This document shows positions 34,318 to 43,009 of a stretch of 47,993 nt of DNA, piece by piece (within the stretch, counting starts at the first letter, position 1; every line of letters starts with the position of its first letter). Source of the stretch: Bacteroidota bacterium (GTDB taxonomy: Bacteria > Bacteroidota > Bacteroidia > Sphingobacteriales > Sphingobacteriaceae). A program made the translations under genes and the position numbers. The notes below the pieces were generated by a model that made no database searches, was not told the origin of the DNA, and saw only the letters and a list, made by a program, of their open reading frames with translations. The stretch is from contig JAFDZM010000036.1 of NCBI GenBank assembly GCA_018266915.1, positions 1-47,993 on the forward strand, written 5' to 3'.

Positions 34318-35229
34318 ATGAGCCGCCCAAAAAAAATAAAGATCATACTTCCCCTGGTATTCATCCTGTTTTTGGGTGCTTATGCCGAACACAGACATGT
34401 ACAGCAAAAGCTGAATATAACCGGTCATTTGCAGGACAAGCAAATGGACGAGATATCAGGCATAGCGGCATCGACAATTCATGAGGGCATTTATTATGTA
34501 CACAACGACAGCGGCGATACCAGTCGCTTCTTTGCTATAACCCCACAGGGAAATATAAAATCGGTAATTTATTATAAAGGCGACCCTAAAGAAAAACTAG
34601 GAGTGCGGGATGTTGAGGATATTGCTGTAGGCCCCGGGCCAGTAAAAGGCAAAAGCTATGTATATATGGGCGACATTGGCGATAACGATGCCTGGCGAAA
34701 ATACATTACTGTTTACCGTATCGAGGAACAAAAATCATGGATCGGAAAGGATAGCATTGTACAAGCTAATGCTATTCCGGTGCATTACAAATATCCCGAC
34801 GGCCCACGTGACGCCGAAACGCTGATGATCGACCCAATTGAAAAAATGATCTATATCGTCTCCAAACGTACCGATTCGGTTACTGTCTACACTTCGCCCC
34901 TGAATTTTAAACCCAATGATACCGTAACACTAACCAAACGCTGCAAACTATACTTCAGTGGGTTCCGTCCATTCAAATGGATTACTGCCGGGGACATTTC
35001 AAGGGACGGGCAGCAGGTATTGTTAAAGGACTACGTAAAAGTCTATTACTGGAGACGCAATGGTAACGAACCTATCTGGAAAACGATGCAACGAAAACCA
35101 GAAACCCTACCCTATCAACAGGAAAAGCAAGGTGAAGCTATCGGTTTTACATTGGATGGAAAAAGCTATTATGTCACCAGTGAAGGTGTTTTTGCTCCTA
35201 TTTACTACTACAACACTCCGGAGAAATAA
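34318..35229 (+). CDS. Exported beta-propeller-like hypothetical protein
   Basis: The 303-residue product has an N-terminal signal or anchor (about 7-22, ILPLVFILFLGAYAE). The rest reads like repeated propeller blades: MDEISGIAASTIHEGIYYVHNDSGDTSRFF, then VRDVEDIAVGPG with YVYMGDIGDND, then RDAETLMIDPIEKMIYIVSKR, then ITAGDISRDGQQVLLKDY and GEAIGFTLDGKSYYVTSEG. The pattern of a conserved Asp/Glu before a hydrophobic strand in each blade is seen in SdiA-regulated and phytase-esterase-like propellers. The role is unknown, and no gene in the surroundings gives a hint. Confidence 0.6.
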   Translation: MSRPKKIKIILPLVFILFLGAYAEHRHVQQKLNITGHLQDKQMDEISGIAASTIHEGIYYVHNDSGDTSRFFAITPQGNIKSVIYYKGDPKEKLGVRDVEDIAVGPGPVKGKSYVYMGDIGDNDAWRKYITVYRIEEQKSWIGKDSIVQANAIPVHYKYPDGPRDAETLMIDPIEKMIYIVSKRTDSVTVYTSPLNFKPNDTVTLTKRCKLYFSGFRPFKWITAGDISRDGQQVLLKDYVKVYYWRRNGNEPIWKTMQRKPETLPYQQEKQGEAIGFTLDGKSYYVTSEGVFAPIYYYNTPEK

Positions 35230-35241
35230 TCTTATGTCAGC

Positions 35242-35314
35242 AGTTGAAAGCTGCATCGCTCCCCCGAGTTTAGCGCAGCGTAACTCGCGGTGATTATTTA
35301 ATTAGCTTTCAGCT
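35242..35314. repeat. Nested hairpin between convergent genes
   Basis: An outer 11-bp stem (35242-35252 with 35304-35314, one wobble) encloses an inner stem CGAGTT (35265-35270) with AACTCG (35282-35287). It lies between the convergent propeller gene and hydroxyproline operon and may be a two-way terminator or a repeat element. The rest of the 145-bp gap holds nothing recognisable. Confidence 0.5.
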
Positions 35315-35374
35315 AACTTTATTAGCTGGAACAATGCTTGCTACAAGTTGGAAGCTTGTGGTAACGTTTATTTT

Positions 35375-36628
35375 TTATTGAAACCTATCCACCGCAAACG
35401 GAGTGATATTCATCCCGGTTGCTTGTCCATTCAATACCTCACTGATGATCTTACCCGTTGCCGGACCCAAGCTCAAACCAATCATCGCATGGCCAGTTGC
35501 TACTGCCAAATTCTTGTATTTATTGGATAGACCGATATAAGGCATCCCATCAGGCGATACCGGGCGAAAACCGAACCAAATATCCTTTTGCTGCGGCATT
35601 TCGGGTTTAAAGTTAGGGAAATACTTAGGCACTGATTCTACTATACCCTGTACCCGGTTCATGTTGATCTGTTTGTTGATCTTACCTACTTCCATTGTAC
35701 CGCCATAGCGTATACTGCCGTTCATTGGAGTGATGGCTACACGTGCTTCGCACAGGATAGATGGGATGGTCATGCGTTTGGATTCGTCCTGCGGAACCAT
35801 AAATGAATAGCCTTTACCCGGCATTAACGGCACTTTCAAGCCGGCAAGCCTGGCAATGCCCGGCGACCATGCCCCACCAGCCAGTACGTAAGCATCTCCT
35901 TTAAATTCTTTGTCTTTACTGCTTACTGATGTGATCTTACTTGATTCATGGGCTATTCTGGTAATCTCAGCATTCCTGTAAATAGTTATACCTTTAGCAT
36001 TTTCGATATATTTTATCAATCCGCGCATGAGTTTATTAGGGTATAAATGGGCATCGCAATGATAATGCACTGCACCTAAAATATCCATCTCGACACCCGG
36101 TTGTAACTGTCGGCATTCGTCCGGACTAAGATACTGGGCATCGAGCCCGAGATTGATAGCCTGTTCAGCCAGGTGCTTTTCTTCCTCTACGAATGCCGGG
36201 GTTTTAAACAACATCAATATACCTTTGTCCTCCAAACCGAAATCCATATTAGAGTCCTTTTCAAATTCCTGGAAAAGCTTTTTACTCATTACGGATATAT
36301 CACACAATGCCCCTGCCGAACGGTCGACGTGTTTTCGCGTAGCACTTTTCAGGAATTTCAATCCCCAGCCAATGAGCTCGGGATTAAGTGAAGGCTTTAC
36401 ATAAAACGGGCTCTTGCTGTCAAACATCCAGCGGATACCCTGCTCCACCATGCCCGGCGCGGCCAATGGCACAAAATGGCTCGGGGTAATCATCCCTGCA
36501 TTGCCATACGAACAATTGTCGGACAGGTCGCCCTGATCGATAATATCAACTTCCCAACCTGATTTATTAAGGTAGTACGCGGAAAATAGCCCTATTACAC
36601 CACCGCCTATGATAACTGCTTTACTCAT
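35375..36628 (-). CDS. FAD-dependent D-amino-acid dehydrogenase, probably D-hydroxyproline dehydrogenase
   Basis: The 417-residue protein is a DadA-type flavoenzyme: the N-terminal FAD-binding fold GGGVIGLFSAYYL (8-20), NAGMITPSHF at the flavin site, and the C-terminal GFRPVSPDGMPYIG and ATGHAMIGLSLGP motifs. In this cluster the natural reaction is oxidation of cis-4-hydroxy-D-proline to 1-pyrroline-4-hydroxy-2-carboxylate, with electrons passed to the respiratory chain. It is the last gene of the hydroxyproline operon, 112 bp after the epimerase; that gap carries two hairpins. A plain D-amino-acid dehydrogenase is the alternative, but the context is strongly in favour of hydroxyproline. Confidence 0.88.
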   Translation of the reverse strand: MSKAVIIGGGVIGLFSAYYLNKSGWEVDIIDQGDLSDNCSYGNAGMITPSHFVPLAAPGMVEQGIRWMFDSKSPFYVKPSLNPELIGWGLKFLKSATRKHVDRSAGALCDISVMSKKLFQEFEKDSNMDFGLEDKGILMLFKTPAFVEEEKHLAEQAINLGLDAQYLSPDECRQLQPGVEMDILGAVHYHCDAHLYPNKLMRGLIKYIENAKGITIYRNAEITRIAHESSKITSVSSKDKEFKGDAYVLAGGAWSPGIARLAGLKVPLMPGKGYSFMVPQDESKRMTIPSILCEARVAITPMNGSIRYGGTMEVGKINKQINMNRVQGIVESVPKYFPNFKPEMPQQKDIWFGFRPVSPDGMPYIGLSNKYKNLAVATGHAMIGLSLGPATGKIISEVLNGQATGMNITPFAVDRFQ

Positions 36629-36647
36629 TTAGCCCCCTCTAAATCTC

Positions 36648-36742
36648 CTCCGCTAACTAGCGGAGAGACTTTATGTATGTTACTTTAATTCATATTAGTG
36701 CCCTTATTAAGCCCTCCCTTCTGGGGAGGGTTGGGTGGGCTT
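36648..36742. repeat. Two GC-rich hairpins between epimerase and dehydrogenase genes
   Basis: The first is a perfect 8-bp inverted repeat, CTCCGCTA (36648-36655) with TAGCGGAG (36658-36665). The second is CCCTCCC (36712-36718) with GGGAGGG (36724-36730), flanked by AAGCCC and GGGCTT (36709-36714, 36737-36742). Both look like known Bacteroidota intergenic palindromes and may attenuate transcription into the last gene or shield the upstream mRNA from decay. Confidence 0.6.
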
Positions 36743-37742
36743 ATATCACCTGGAACCCATACGCGTACGGATCCTCATCATCAATTTTTATAGTATTATA
36801 GCCGTAAACCCTGGCCCATCCTTCAATACTTGGAATAATGGCCGGTTTACCGCCAACTTGCACTTCATCCTCTACCCTGCCGATAAACTGGCTGCCGATA
36901 ATACTTTCGTGTATAAACTGATCGCCCTTCTTTAATTTACCTTTGGCATGCCACTGCGCCATGCGTGCGGAAGTACCTGTTCCGCAAGGTGAACGGTCGA
37001 TTGCCTTATCGCCATAAAATACCGCATTGCGTGCAGTGGCTTCGGGCGATATGGTTTTACCAGCCCATAGAACGTGAGTGCAAGTATTGATCGTTGGGTT
37101 ATCGGGATGAACAAAAGTATATTTTTCGTTGATCCGTTGACGAATCACCCGACTCCAGGAAATTAGTTGATCGGCACTATAGTTTTCCAATCCTTTAAAG
37201 TTAGGTTGAGGATCAACTATCGCATAGAAGTTGCCGCCGTAGCTTACATCAAAAGTCAACGTTCCCAGGTCGGGACATTCTACGTCCAGATTCTCAGCCG
37301 CGAGGTAAGCAGGAACATTAGTCAGCTTAACCGATTTAACCTTCTGCCCTACTTGCTTATATTCAATTAATACTAAACCGGCAGGCGCTTCCATACGTAC
37401 AATACCTTTGGTTTTTGGTATAATAAGCCCCTCTTCAATCGCAATGGTGATCGTACCGATAGTGCCGTGCCCACACATAGGCAGGCAGCCGCTAGTCTCG
37501 ATAAACAACACAGCAACGTCATTTTTAGGATCGTGCGGCGGGTATAAAATACTTCCCGACATCATATCGTGCCCGCGTGGCTCAAACATTAAACCCTTAC
37601 GTATCCAGTCATATTCCTTCAGAAAATGCTGGCGTTTATCGCTCATGTTCTCACCATTCAAATTCGGGCCACCGCCAGCCACCAATCTTACCGGATTACC
37701 ACAGGTATGCGCATCTATACAAAAAAAAGTCTTACTTGACAT
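36741..37742 (-). CDS. 4-Hydroxyproline 2-epimerase (proline racemase family)
   Basis: The 333-residue protein belongs to the proline racemase family. Both catalytic cysteines are present: C90 in LPMCGHGTIG and C253 in SPCGTGTSAR. trans-3-Hydroxyproline dehydratases have Thr in place of the second Cys, so this is a racemase/epimerase. The neighbours (D-Hyp dehydrogenase, deaminase, semialdehyde dehydrogenase) identify it as converting trans-4-hydroxy-L-proline to cis-4-hydroxy-D-proline. Cytosolic. It lies 44 bp after the dehydrogenase gene in the same operon. Confidence 0.93.
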   Translation of the reverse strand: MSSKTFFCIDAHTCGNPVRLVAGGGPNLNGENMSDKRQHFLKEYDWIRKGLMFEPRGHDMMSGSILYPPHDPKNDVAVLFIETSGCLPMCGHGTIGTITIAIEEGLIIPKTKGIVRMEAPAGLVLIEYKQVGQKVKSVKLTNVPAYLAAENLDVECPDLGTLTFDVSYGGNFYAIVDPQPNFKGLENYSADQLISWSRVIRQRINEKYTFVHPDNPTINTCTHVLWAGKTISPEATARNAVFYGDKAIDRSPCGTGTSARMAQWHAKGKLKKGDQFIHESIIGSQFIGRVEDEVQVGGKPAIIPSIEGWARVYGYNTIKIDDEDPYAYGFQVI

Positions 37743-37786
37743 TCTATTTAGTTATGAACCGGTAACCAATCACTGATCACCAGTCA

Positions 37787-39361
37787 CTATTCTTTATTCC
37801 ATTTATTATCAACCAATCGCCATATTTCAAGCGGGTTGCCATCTTTTAATTCATCCGGCAGCAAATCCTGCGCCCAGTTTTGCCAGCTTAAAGGGCGCAC
37901 AAAACGTTTGATTGCTCCTGTACCTACCGACGTAAAACGGCCATCGGAAGTTGCAGGGAACGGTCCGCCATGCTGCATGGATGGAACCACTTCAACACCT
38001 GTCGGAACATTGTTCATGATTACGCGGCCGGCTATTTTGGTCAGGTTTTGGATAAGCGATTTATGTTTAGGCAGATCGGTTTCATCAGCTACAATACTTG
38101 CTGTCAGCTGACCATGTAAAGCATTCAATACTTGTTGTACCTGCACTTCGTAATCAGCCTCTATTAATAAAGAATATGGGCCGAAAACTTCATCCTTTAA
38201 TTTAGGGTTCACCAAAAATGAGGAAGCGCTTACCGTTGCTACTAAAGGTTGTGCCTGATTTGCTTTGTCACCATTCAAATACCCGCGATTGATAACAGAA
38301 ACACCTTGTTCTTTCAGCATTTCTTCGGACAGGTTTGAATAGTTTTTGCAAATACCAGGCGTAAGCATCGTAGCAGAATTAATCTTTGCTATGGCTTCAC
38401 CTAGTGCATTTTTGAATTTCTTTAACGCATCAGATTTTATTGCGATCAGCAAACCCGGATTAGTACAAAACTGGCCTGCTCCTAAAGTGATCGAGGCTGC
38501 GTATTGCTCAGCTATTTCCTGGTAACGGCATTCCAACGCGTCAGGCAATATGATCACCGGGTTGATGCTTCCCATTTCGGCGAAAACCGGTATAGGTTCT
38601 TCACGTTGCTGAGCAAGTTTCACTAAAGCCATTCCGCCCTTATAAGAACCTGTAAAAGTGACAATCTTCGTTTTGGGATGCTTTACCAAAGCTTCGCCGA
38701 TGGCATATCCGTCATCATAAAGAATCGAGAATACACCTTCAGGTATATTGTGCTTCTCGGCAGCCTTTTTAATGGCCGATGCCACTAAAGCGCTTGTGCC
38801 GGGGTGAGCAGGATGTGCCTTTACAATCACCGGGCAACCGGCAGCTAAAGCCGAAGCTGTATCACCACCCGCTACAGAAAATGCCAGCGGGAAATTACTC
38901 GCGCCAAATACCACTGCCGGGCCAATAGGTATCAGCATTTTGCGGATGTCGGGACGAGGTGCGGGTTTTCTTTCAGGCAATCCTTTGTCGATCACCGCCT
39001 CTACCCATGAGCCTTCCTCTACCAGGTCAGCAAACATGCACAGTTGACCGGTTGTTCGCCCGCGCTCACCTTGTAAGCGGGCTTGTGGTAGGCCGCTTTC
39101 GGCCATAGCGCGCGCTATCAGTTCATCGCCTAATGCGTTGATCTCATCAGCTATGCTGCGTAAAAAGTCTGCTTTGGTTTTCTTATCGATGTAGCGATAG
39201 ATATCCGCTGCTTTCTCGGCCAGATCCAGTGCTGCATCAACATCAGCTGATGTTGCTATTTGAAATTCGCCAGGCAATTCATTCCCTGACGATGGATCAA
39301 TCGCCTGAAATGTTTTGTTGCCTGTTTTATATTGATAACCTACCAGGTTTTGTGTTTCCAT
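37787..39361 (-). CDS. 2-Oxoglutarate semialdehyde (2,5-dioxopentanoate) dehydrogenase
   Basis: The 524-residue aldehyde dehydrogenase has N156 in FGASNFPLA, E262 in PVFAEMGS and the catalytic C299 in GAGQFCTNPG. The GQFCTNPG form and the PIPVFAEMGSINPV signature are those of the KGSADH group that oxidises 2-oxoglutarate semialdehyde to 2-oxoglutarate with NAD(P)+. The group also serves arabinose, glucarate and hydroxyproline catabolism; here the neighbours fit hydroxyproline. This is the last step, feeding the TCA cycle. It starts 66 bp after the deaminase. Confidence 0.93.
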   Translation of the reverse strand: METQNLVGYQYKTGNKTFQAIDPSSGNELPGEFQIATSADVDAALDLAEKAADIYRYIDKKTKADFLRSIADEINALGDELIARAMAESGLPQARLQGERGRTTGQLCMFADLVEEGSWVEAVIDKGLPERKPAPRPDIRKMLIPIGPAVVFGASNFPLAFSVAGGDTASALAAGCPVIVKAHPAHPGTSALVASAIKKAAEKHNIPEGVFSILYDDGYAIGEALVKHPKTKIVTFTGSYKGGMALVKLAQQREEPIPVFAEMGSINPVIILPDALECRYQEIAEQYAASITLGAGQFCTNPGLLIAIKSDALKKFKNALGEAIAKINSATMLTPGICKNYSNLSEEMLKEQGVSVINRGYLNGDKANQAQPLVATVSASSFLVNPKLKDEVFGPYSLLIEADYEVQVQQVLNALHGQLTASIVADETDLPKHKSLIQNLTKIAGRVIMNNVPTGVEVVPSMQHGGPFPATSDGRFTSVGTGAIKRFVRPLSWQNWAQDLLPDELKDGNPLEIWRLVDNKWNKE

Positions 39362-39427
39362 ATTGCTAATTTATGCCTAAAACATAAACTATGATAAATG
39401 AGTTTGAATTACGCTGTTATTAAATTA

Positions 39428-40363
39428 TTATGCCAATTGAACCTCAATCTTTCCCCAACTGCCTTCAGGCAATAAAGGGCGATTTGCCAATGCATCATTT
39501 ATCGTTTTCAATACCCTTTCACGTTCAGCGCCTTCAACTTTTAAGCGTGGGGCACGCACGTTCTCAGTACCAATTCCGGTAGCGACTTCGGCCAGCTTAA
39601 TGTATTGAACCAGTTTTGGGTGGATATCCAGTTCCAGCACAGGTAAAAACCAGCGGTAAATAGCCAATGCCTCACCGATGCGGTTGGCTTTTACCAAACG
39701 GTAAATAGCTACAGTCTCTCTCGGGAAAGCATCTACTAAACCTGCTACCCAGCCATCAGCGCCCATTACCAGGCTTTCCATAGCCAATGGGTCAACACCG
39801 GTCATGATCTTGAAACGATCTCCAAAACGGTTGATCATCCGTGTTACATTCGAGATGTCTCGTGTAGATTCTTTAACTGCTTGTATGTTATCAAATTTCG
39901 CCAGTTCTGCGAACATATCCAGCGTTACTTCAATCTTGTAATCCACCGGGTTGTTGTAGATCATGATTGGCAACGGTGTACTTTTAGCTACCGCAGTCAG
40001 GAAGGCCAATGTTTCGTTATCATCAGCTTTATAGCGCATTGGCGGCAGCAGCATTAAACCGCTCGCGCCATATTCCAACGCTTTTTGTGCGCAGGCTACA
40101 GCAGCTTTGGTGGTTTGCTCGGCAATATTTAGCAATACCGGAACTTTTCCATCAACAAACTCAATCGTATGCTTAAGTAAAGCGAATTTTTCTTCATCGC
40201 TTAAAACACTGGCTTCGCCCAATGAGCCACCCAAAATAAGGCCATCCACACCTGCTTCTAATTGTGCATTGATGTTATGATCGAATGCATCGAAATCAAG
40301 CTCATCATTATCTGTGAACTTAGTTGTAACTGCGGGGAACACCCCTCTCCATTCAAATTTCAT
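39428..40363 (-). CDS. DapA-family aldolase, probable 1-pyrroline-4-hydroxy-2-carboxylate deaminase
   Basis: From ATG 40363 the product is 311 residues, a DHDPS/NAL TIM barrel. The Schiff-base lysine is K164 in IQAVKEST and the catalytic tyrosine Y136 in IMIYNNPVDY; LGGSLGEAS (44-52) is the phosphate/carboxylate-binding loop. In hydroxyproline clusters this family deaminates and dehydrates the pyrroline intermediate to 2-oxoglutarate semialdehyde. The reading frame is open for 32 further codons, but that part lies over the end of the GH127 gene and has no homology-like features. A ketodeoxy-sugar-acid aldolase is the alternative. Confidence 0.88.
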   Translation of the reverse strand: MKFEWRGVFPAVTTKFTDNDELDFDAFDHNINAQLEAGVDGLILGGSLGEASVLSDEEKFALLKHTIEFVDGKVPVLLNIAEQTTKAAVACAQKALEYGASGLMLLPPMRYKADDNETLAFLTAVAKSTPLPIMIYNNPVDYKIEVTLDMFAELAKFDNIQAVKESTRDISNVTRMINRFGDRFKIMTGVDPLAMESLVMGADGWVAGLVDAFPRETVAIYRLVKANRIGEALAIYRWFLPVLELDIHPKLVQYIKLAEVATGIGTENVRAPRLKVEGAERERVLKTINDALANRPLLPEGSWGKIEVQLA

Positions 40364-40380
40364 ATCTGTTTTATGATTTT

Positions 40381-42387
40381 TTATTTCGACACAAGGTCTA
40401 CATACTTTACTTGTTCGGGAAACCAAACTGTCATTTCTCCTTTGCCACGATTGGCCCATGAGTAATATGGTATAGCGGTGAGTGTTGTAGCTTGTGTGCT
40501 TATATTTTGGCCCGTTGGATCTACATTAATACTTTTCACATCAGCTTTTAGTACCATTACGCCATTAAGCAGATCATGCTCATATTGTGTTTTAAAGGTG
40601 ATGTCTTTTGGCACAATCATATTGCTGGCTAGTCCGTTATTGTCTTTCCATTCAGCGCAATACATGATCGGGCCACGCTGCAGGGCAACTTTGCCGATAT
40701 CATCAGGTACATTGGTATTGGCCACTACGCGGCGCACATCCATTGGCAGGGTCATTTCTACTTTATCGTTCTTTTTCCATTTCCTGCTGATCACTGCGTA
40801 GCCTTTTTCAACCTGGTAGTTCACCGGCATGCCATTCACTTTTATTTCTACAACTTGTGCCGATTTTTTTTCATAGCTATAAAGATCAGACGGAATTGCT
40901 TCATTCTGCGCCCATCCGGGGATACGAATTTTCAGATCCATATCCATTTTCTGAGCCGGATCAACAGTAAACTTCAGCCCCCCATCCCATGGGTAGTTAT
41001 TTTCCTGGGTGATCTTTACGGGTTTATTATTGATGGTCAGATTTCCTACACCGCTAATAAATAGGTTTACATATAAGGCGTTCCCTTTTTGTGCATAAAT
41101 GTATCCAGGGATAGATGGCACCAGCCTTACCACGTTTGTAGGGCAACAAGAGCAGGTAAACCAGCCTGAACGTTGCGGCTCAGTATCCGGCCCTAAAAAA
41201 TTATTTTTAATCTGCATGGCATTGGTATAGAAGAATGATTTTCCATCCAATCCAACACCCGATATCAAACCGTTATAAAGCGTCTTTTCCAATACATCAA
41301 TATACTTGCTGTCGCCATGCAGCAAGAACATACGCTGGTTCCAGAATACGCTACCGATTGCTGCACAGGTCTCATTATAAGCGGTGGCGTTAGGTAACTC
41401 ATAATTATCGCCAAAGCGTTCGCCATCGCCAACCGCACCTATGCTGCCCTGCACATACATCTTTTTGGTGACCATGTTCTCCCAAATCTTGTCTATTGCT
41501 TTCAGGTAAGCTGTATCGCCGGTCAGGGCGGCTACATCAGTCATTCCTGAATAAAGGTACATGGCGCGTACTGCGTGCCCTTCGGCTTCGGTCTGATCGA
41601 CAACCGGTTTATCATCCTGCCAATACATGCCATTTTCCCACTCATTCTTGCTCTTGGTATCATATACCTTATGACCGCGCTGATCAATAAAGAATTTGGC
41701 TAAGCTCAGATATTCTTTTTTGCCCGTAACACGGTACATTTTTACCAGGCCCATCTCCACAATCTCGTGACCGGGTGCTACATGTTTTTTATCAGGCCCG
41801 AAGGTGCGTACCAGCAGGTCGGCATTTTTTATAGCGATATCAAGGAAATTGCGCTTGCCGGTTGCCATATAATGCGCTACGGCAGCTTCATACATATGGC
41901 CGGCGTTGTATAGCTCGTGACTCATCTTTTGCTCATTCACCCAACGCTCAGGGCCGGCCCATGGGCCGGGATGCAACGGGTCGATACTACGGGCAGTGTA
42001 TAAATAGCCATCCGGCTCCTGGGCTTTACCTATAATGGTAATTAATGAATCCAGGTAAGCGGATAATTTCGGATCAGGATGCTCGGCTAATGAATAAGAT
42101 GCTCCTTCGATGGTTTTATAAATGTCAGTATCATCAAAAGGATATACTGTGCAGAATTTGCCTTTGTGCTCAGCCGCCATAACGAAATTTTTGACACGAC
42201 CGGTATTTTCGCATCGCTCAAAAGAAGCTGCAATAGTAACCGTGCGGTTTGTTTCAATACGCGGCGTCCAGAACTGATCAGTCAGCTTTACACTGGTAAA
42301 TGGAACGGGCTGTATGGGATAATCGGGGTGCTGGGCAAAAGAAGTAAAGCTATAGCATATCAGTATTAACGCACTTATTTTTTTCAT
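40381..42387 (-). CDS. Secreted GH127 beta-L-arabinofuranosidase
   Basis: The 668-residue protein has a signal peptide (about 1-19, ending SFAQ) and matches GH127 from FTSVKLTDQFWTPR onward. The zinc/thiolate site of HypBA1 is complete: E339 and C341 in YNETC, and C414-C415 in CSCCPTN, with C414 as the expected nucleophile and E323 in GERFGDN as a further site residue. HypBA1 releases beta-L-arabinofuranose from arabinose oligomers attached to hydroxyproline of extensins. It is the promoter-proximal gene of an operon whose other four genes degrade free hydroxyproline, 17 bp before the deaminase start. The chemistry of the neighbours fits unusually well. Specificity is inferred. Confidence 0.92.
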   Translation of the reverse strand: MKKISALILICYSFTSFAQHPDYPIQPVPFTSVKLTDQFWTPRIETNRTVTIAASFERCENTGRVKNFVMAAEHKGKFCTVYPFDDTDIYKTIEGASYSLAEHPDPKLSAYLDSLITIIGKAQEPDGYLYTARSIDPLHPGPWAGPERWVNEQKMSHELYNAGHMYEAAVAHYMATGKRNFLDIAIKNADLLVRTFGPDKKHVAPGHEIVEMGLVKMYRVTGKKEYLSLAKFFIDQRGHKVYDTKSKNEWENGMYWQDDKPVVDQTEAEGHAVRAMYLYSGMTDVAALTGDTAYLKAIDKIWENMVTKKMYVQGSIGAVGDGERFGDNYELPNATAYNETCAAIGSVFWNQRMFLLHGDSKYIDVLEKTLYNGLISGVGLDGKSFFYTNAMQIKNNFLGPDTEPQRSGWFTCSCCPTNVVRLVPSIPGYIYAQKGNALYVNLFISGVGNLTINNKPVKITQENNYPWDGGLKFTVDPAQKMDMDLKIRIPGWAQNEAIPSDLYSYEKKSAQVVEIKVNGMPVNYQVEKGYAVISRKWKKNDKVEMTLPMDVRRVVANTNVPDDIGKVALQRGPIMYCAEWKDNNGLASNMIVPKDITFKTQYEHDLLNGVMVLKADVKSINVDPTGQNISTQATTLTAIPYYSWANRGKGEMTVWFPEQVKYVDLVSK

Positions 42388-42410
42388 TAAATCGACAATT
42401 TCCTGTAGTC

Positions 42411-42418
42411 CAAAGGTA
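42411..42418 (-). promoter_or_regulatory. Candidate -7 box of the hydroxyproline/GH127 operon
   Basis: The minus strand reads TACCTTTG, a full TAnnTTTG match, 23 bp before the GH127 ATG. The palindrome CGGAT-TATT-ATCCG (42444-42457) lies just upstream, where a regulator could act. No regulator gene is adjacent. The -33 element is not clear. The remaining gap to 42655 is AT-rich. Confidence 0.45.
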
Positions 42419-42613
42419 CGCTCAATGTTTATTAAAAATGAAGCGGATTATTATCCGATATTAACCATATTTTAATCAAAAAAAATAGCTATCAACCCAA
42501 ACCGTGGTAAAATATTATCAAAATAAGGCGGCATCAATTGTCAGGTAAATTTAAAAGCGATTCAGTTAACATTAACTTAACATTTCAACAACAATCAGTT
42601 AATCTTTAGTCAA

Positions 42614-42621
42614 TAGTTTTG
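42614..42621 (+). promoter_or_regulatory. Candidate -7 box for the DUF3606-like gene
   Basis: TAGTTTTG matches TAnnTTTG and lies 34 bp before the ATG. The upstream element is not evident. Confidence 0.35.
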
Positions 42622-42655
42622 TGCTTGTAATCATTTTATTCTCATCAAAAAATTA

Positions 42656-42850
42656 ATGATCATGAAAAATCACATTCACAGCGAAAAAGAGCTTAAAGAC
42701 GAAAAATTAGTTCAGGAGAATCATAATGATGATTATTGGACCAAAAAATATGATATTTCTGCTGAAGAATTAAAAGGCACCGGAAACATCGACCTTTCTA
42801 CTCTTATAATCAAAGCAGGTATTAAACGCAAGACATTTCATACAGCTTAA
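42656..42850 (+). CDS. Small DUF3606-like protein
   Basis: The 64-residue product begins MIMKNHIHSEKEL and contains NDDYWTKKYDISAEELKGT (about 24-42), close to the DUF3606 pattern of an aromatic D-x-x-YW(S/T)-K-x-(F/Y) core followed by a helix. Such small proteins are common in Proteobacteria and Bacteroidota; no function is known. The third codon is also ATG (42662), so either may be the start. A terminator follows 30 bp after its stop, which makes it a single-gene unit. Confidence 0.65.
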   Translation: MIMKNHIHSEKELKDEKLVQENHNDDYWTKKYDISAEELKGTGNIDLSTLIIKAGIKRKTFHTA

Positions 42851-42879
42851 GCTGCACAATATTATAGGTATTATGAAAG

Positions 42880-42912
42880 ACGGACGATCCTTTTAGGACG
42901 CCCGTTTTTTTT
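42880..42912 (+). terminator. Intrinsic terminator after the DUF3606-like gene
   Basis: ACGGACGATCCT (42880-42891) pairs imperfectly with AGGACGCCCGT (42895-42905), followed by a run of T. Confidence 0.75.
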
Positions 42913-43009
42913 ATGCTTTCTTTTCATTAAAATGTTAAAACTTAACACCTTGTTTATTTTCATTTTGTAATTAAAATCTTACATTTAGTACCTGTACAAA
43001 TCTGGTAAT

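Noticed and set aside
36741..37742. trans-3-Hydroxyproline dehydratase
   Set aside because: That relative has Thr in place of the second catalytic cysteine; here both C90 and C253 are present.
40364..40459. N-terminal extension of the DapA-family protein by 32 codons
   Set aside because: It overlaps the end of the GH127 gene in another frame and precedes the standard start MKFEWRGVFPAV. The family begins at that point.
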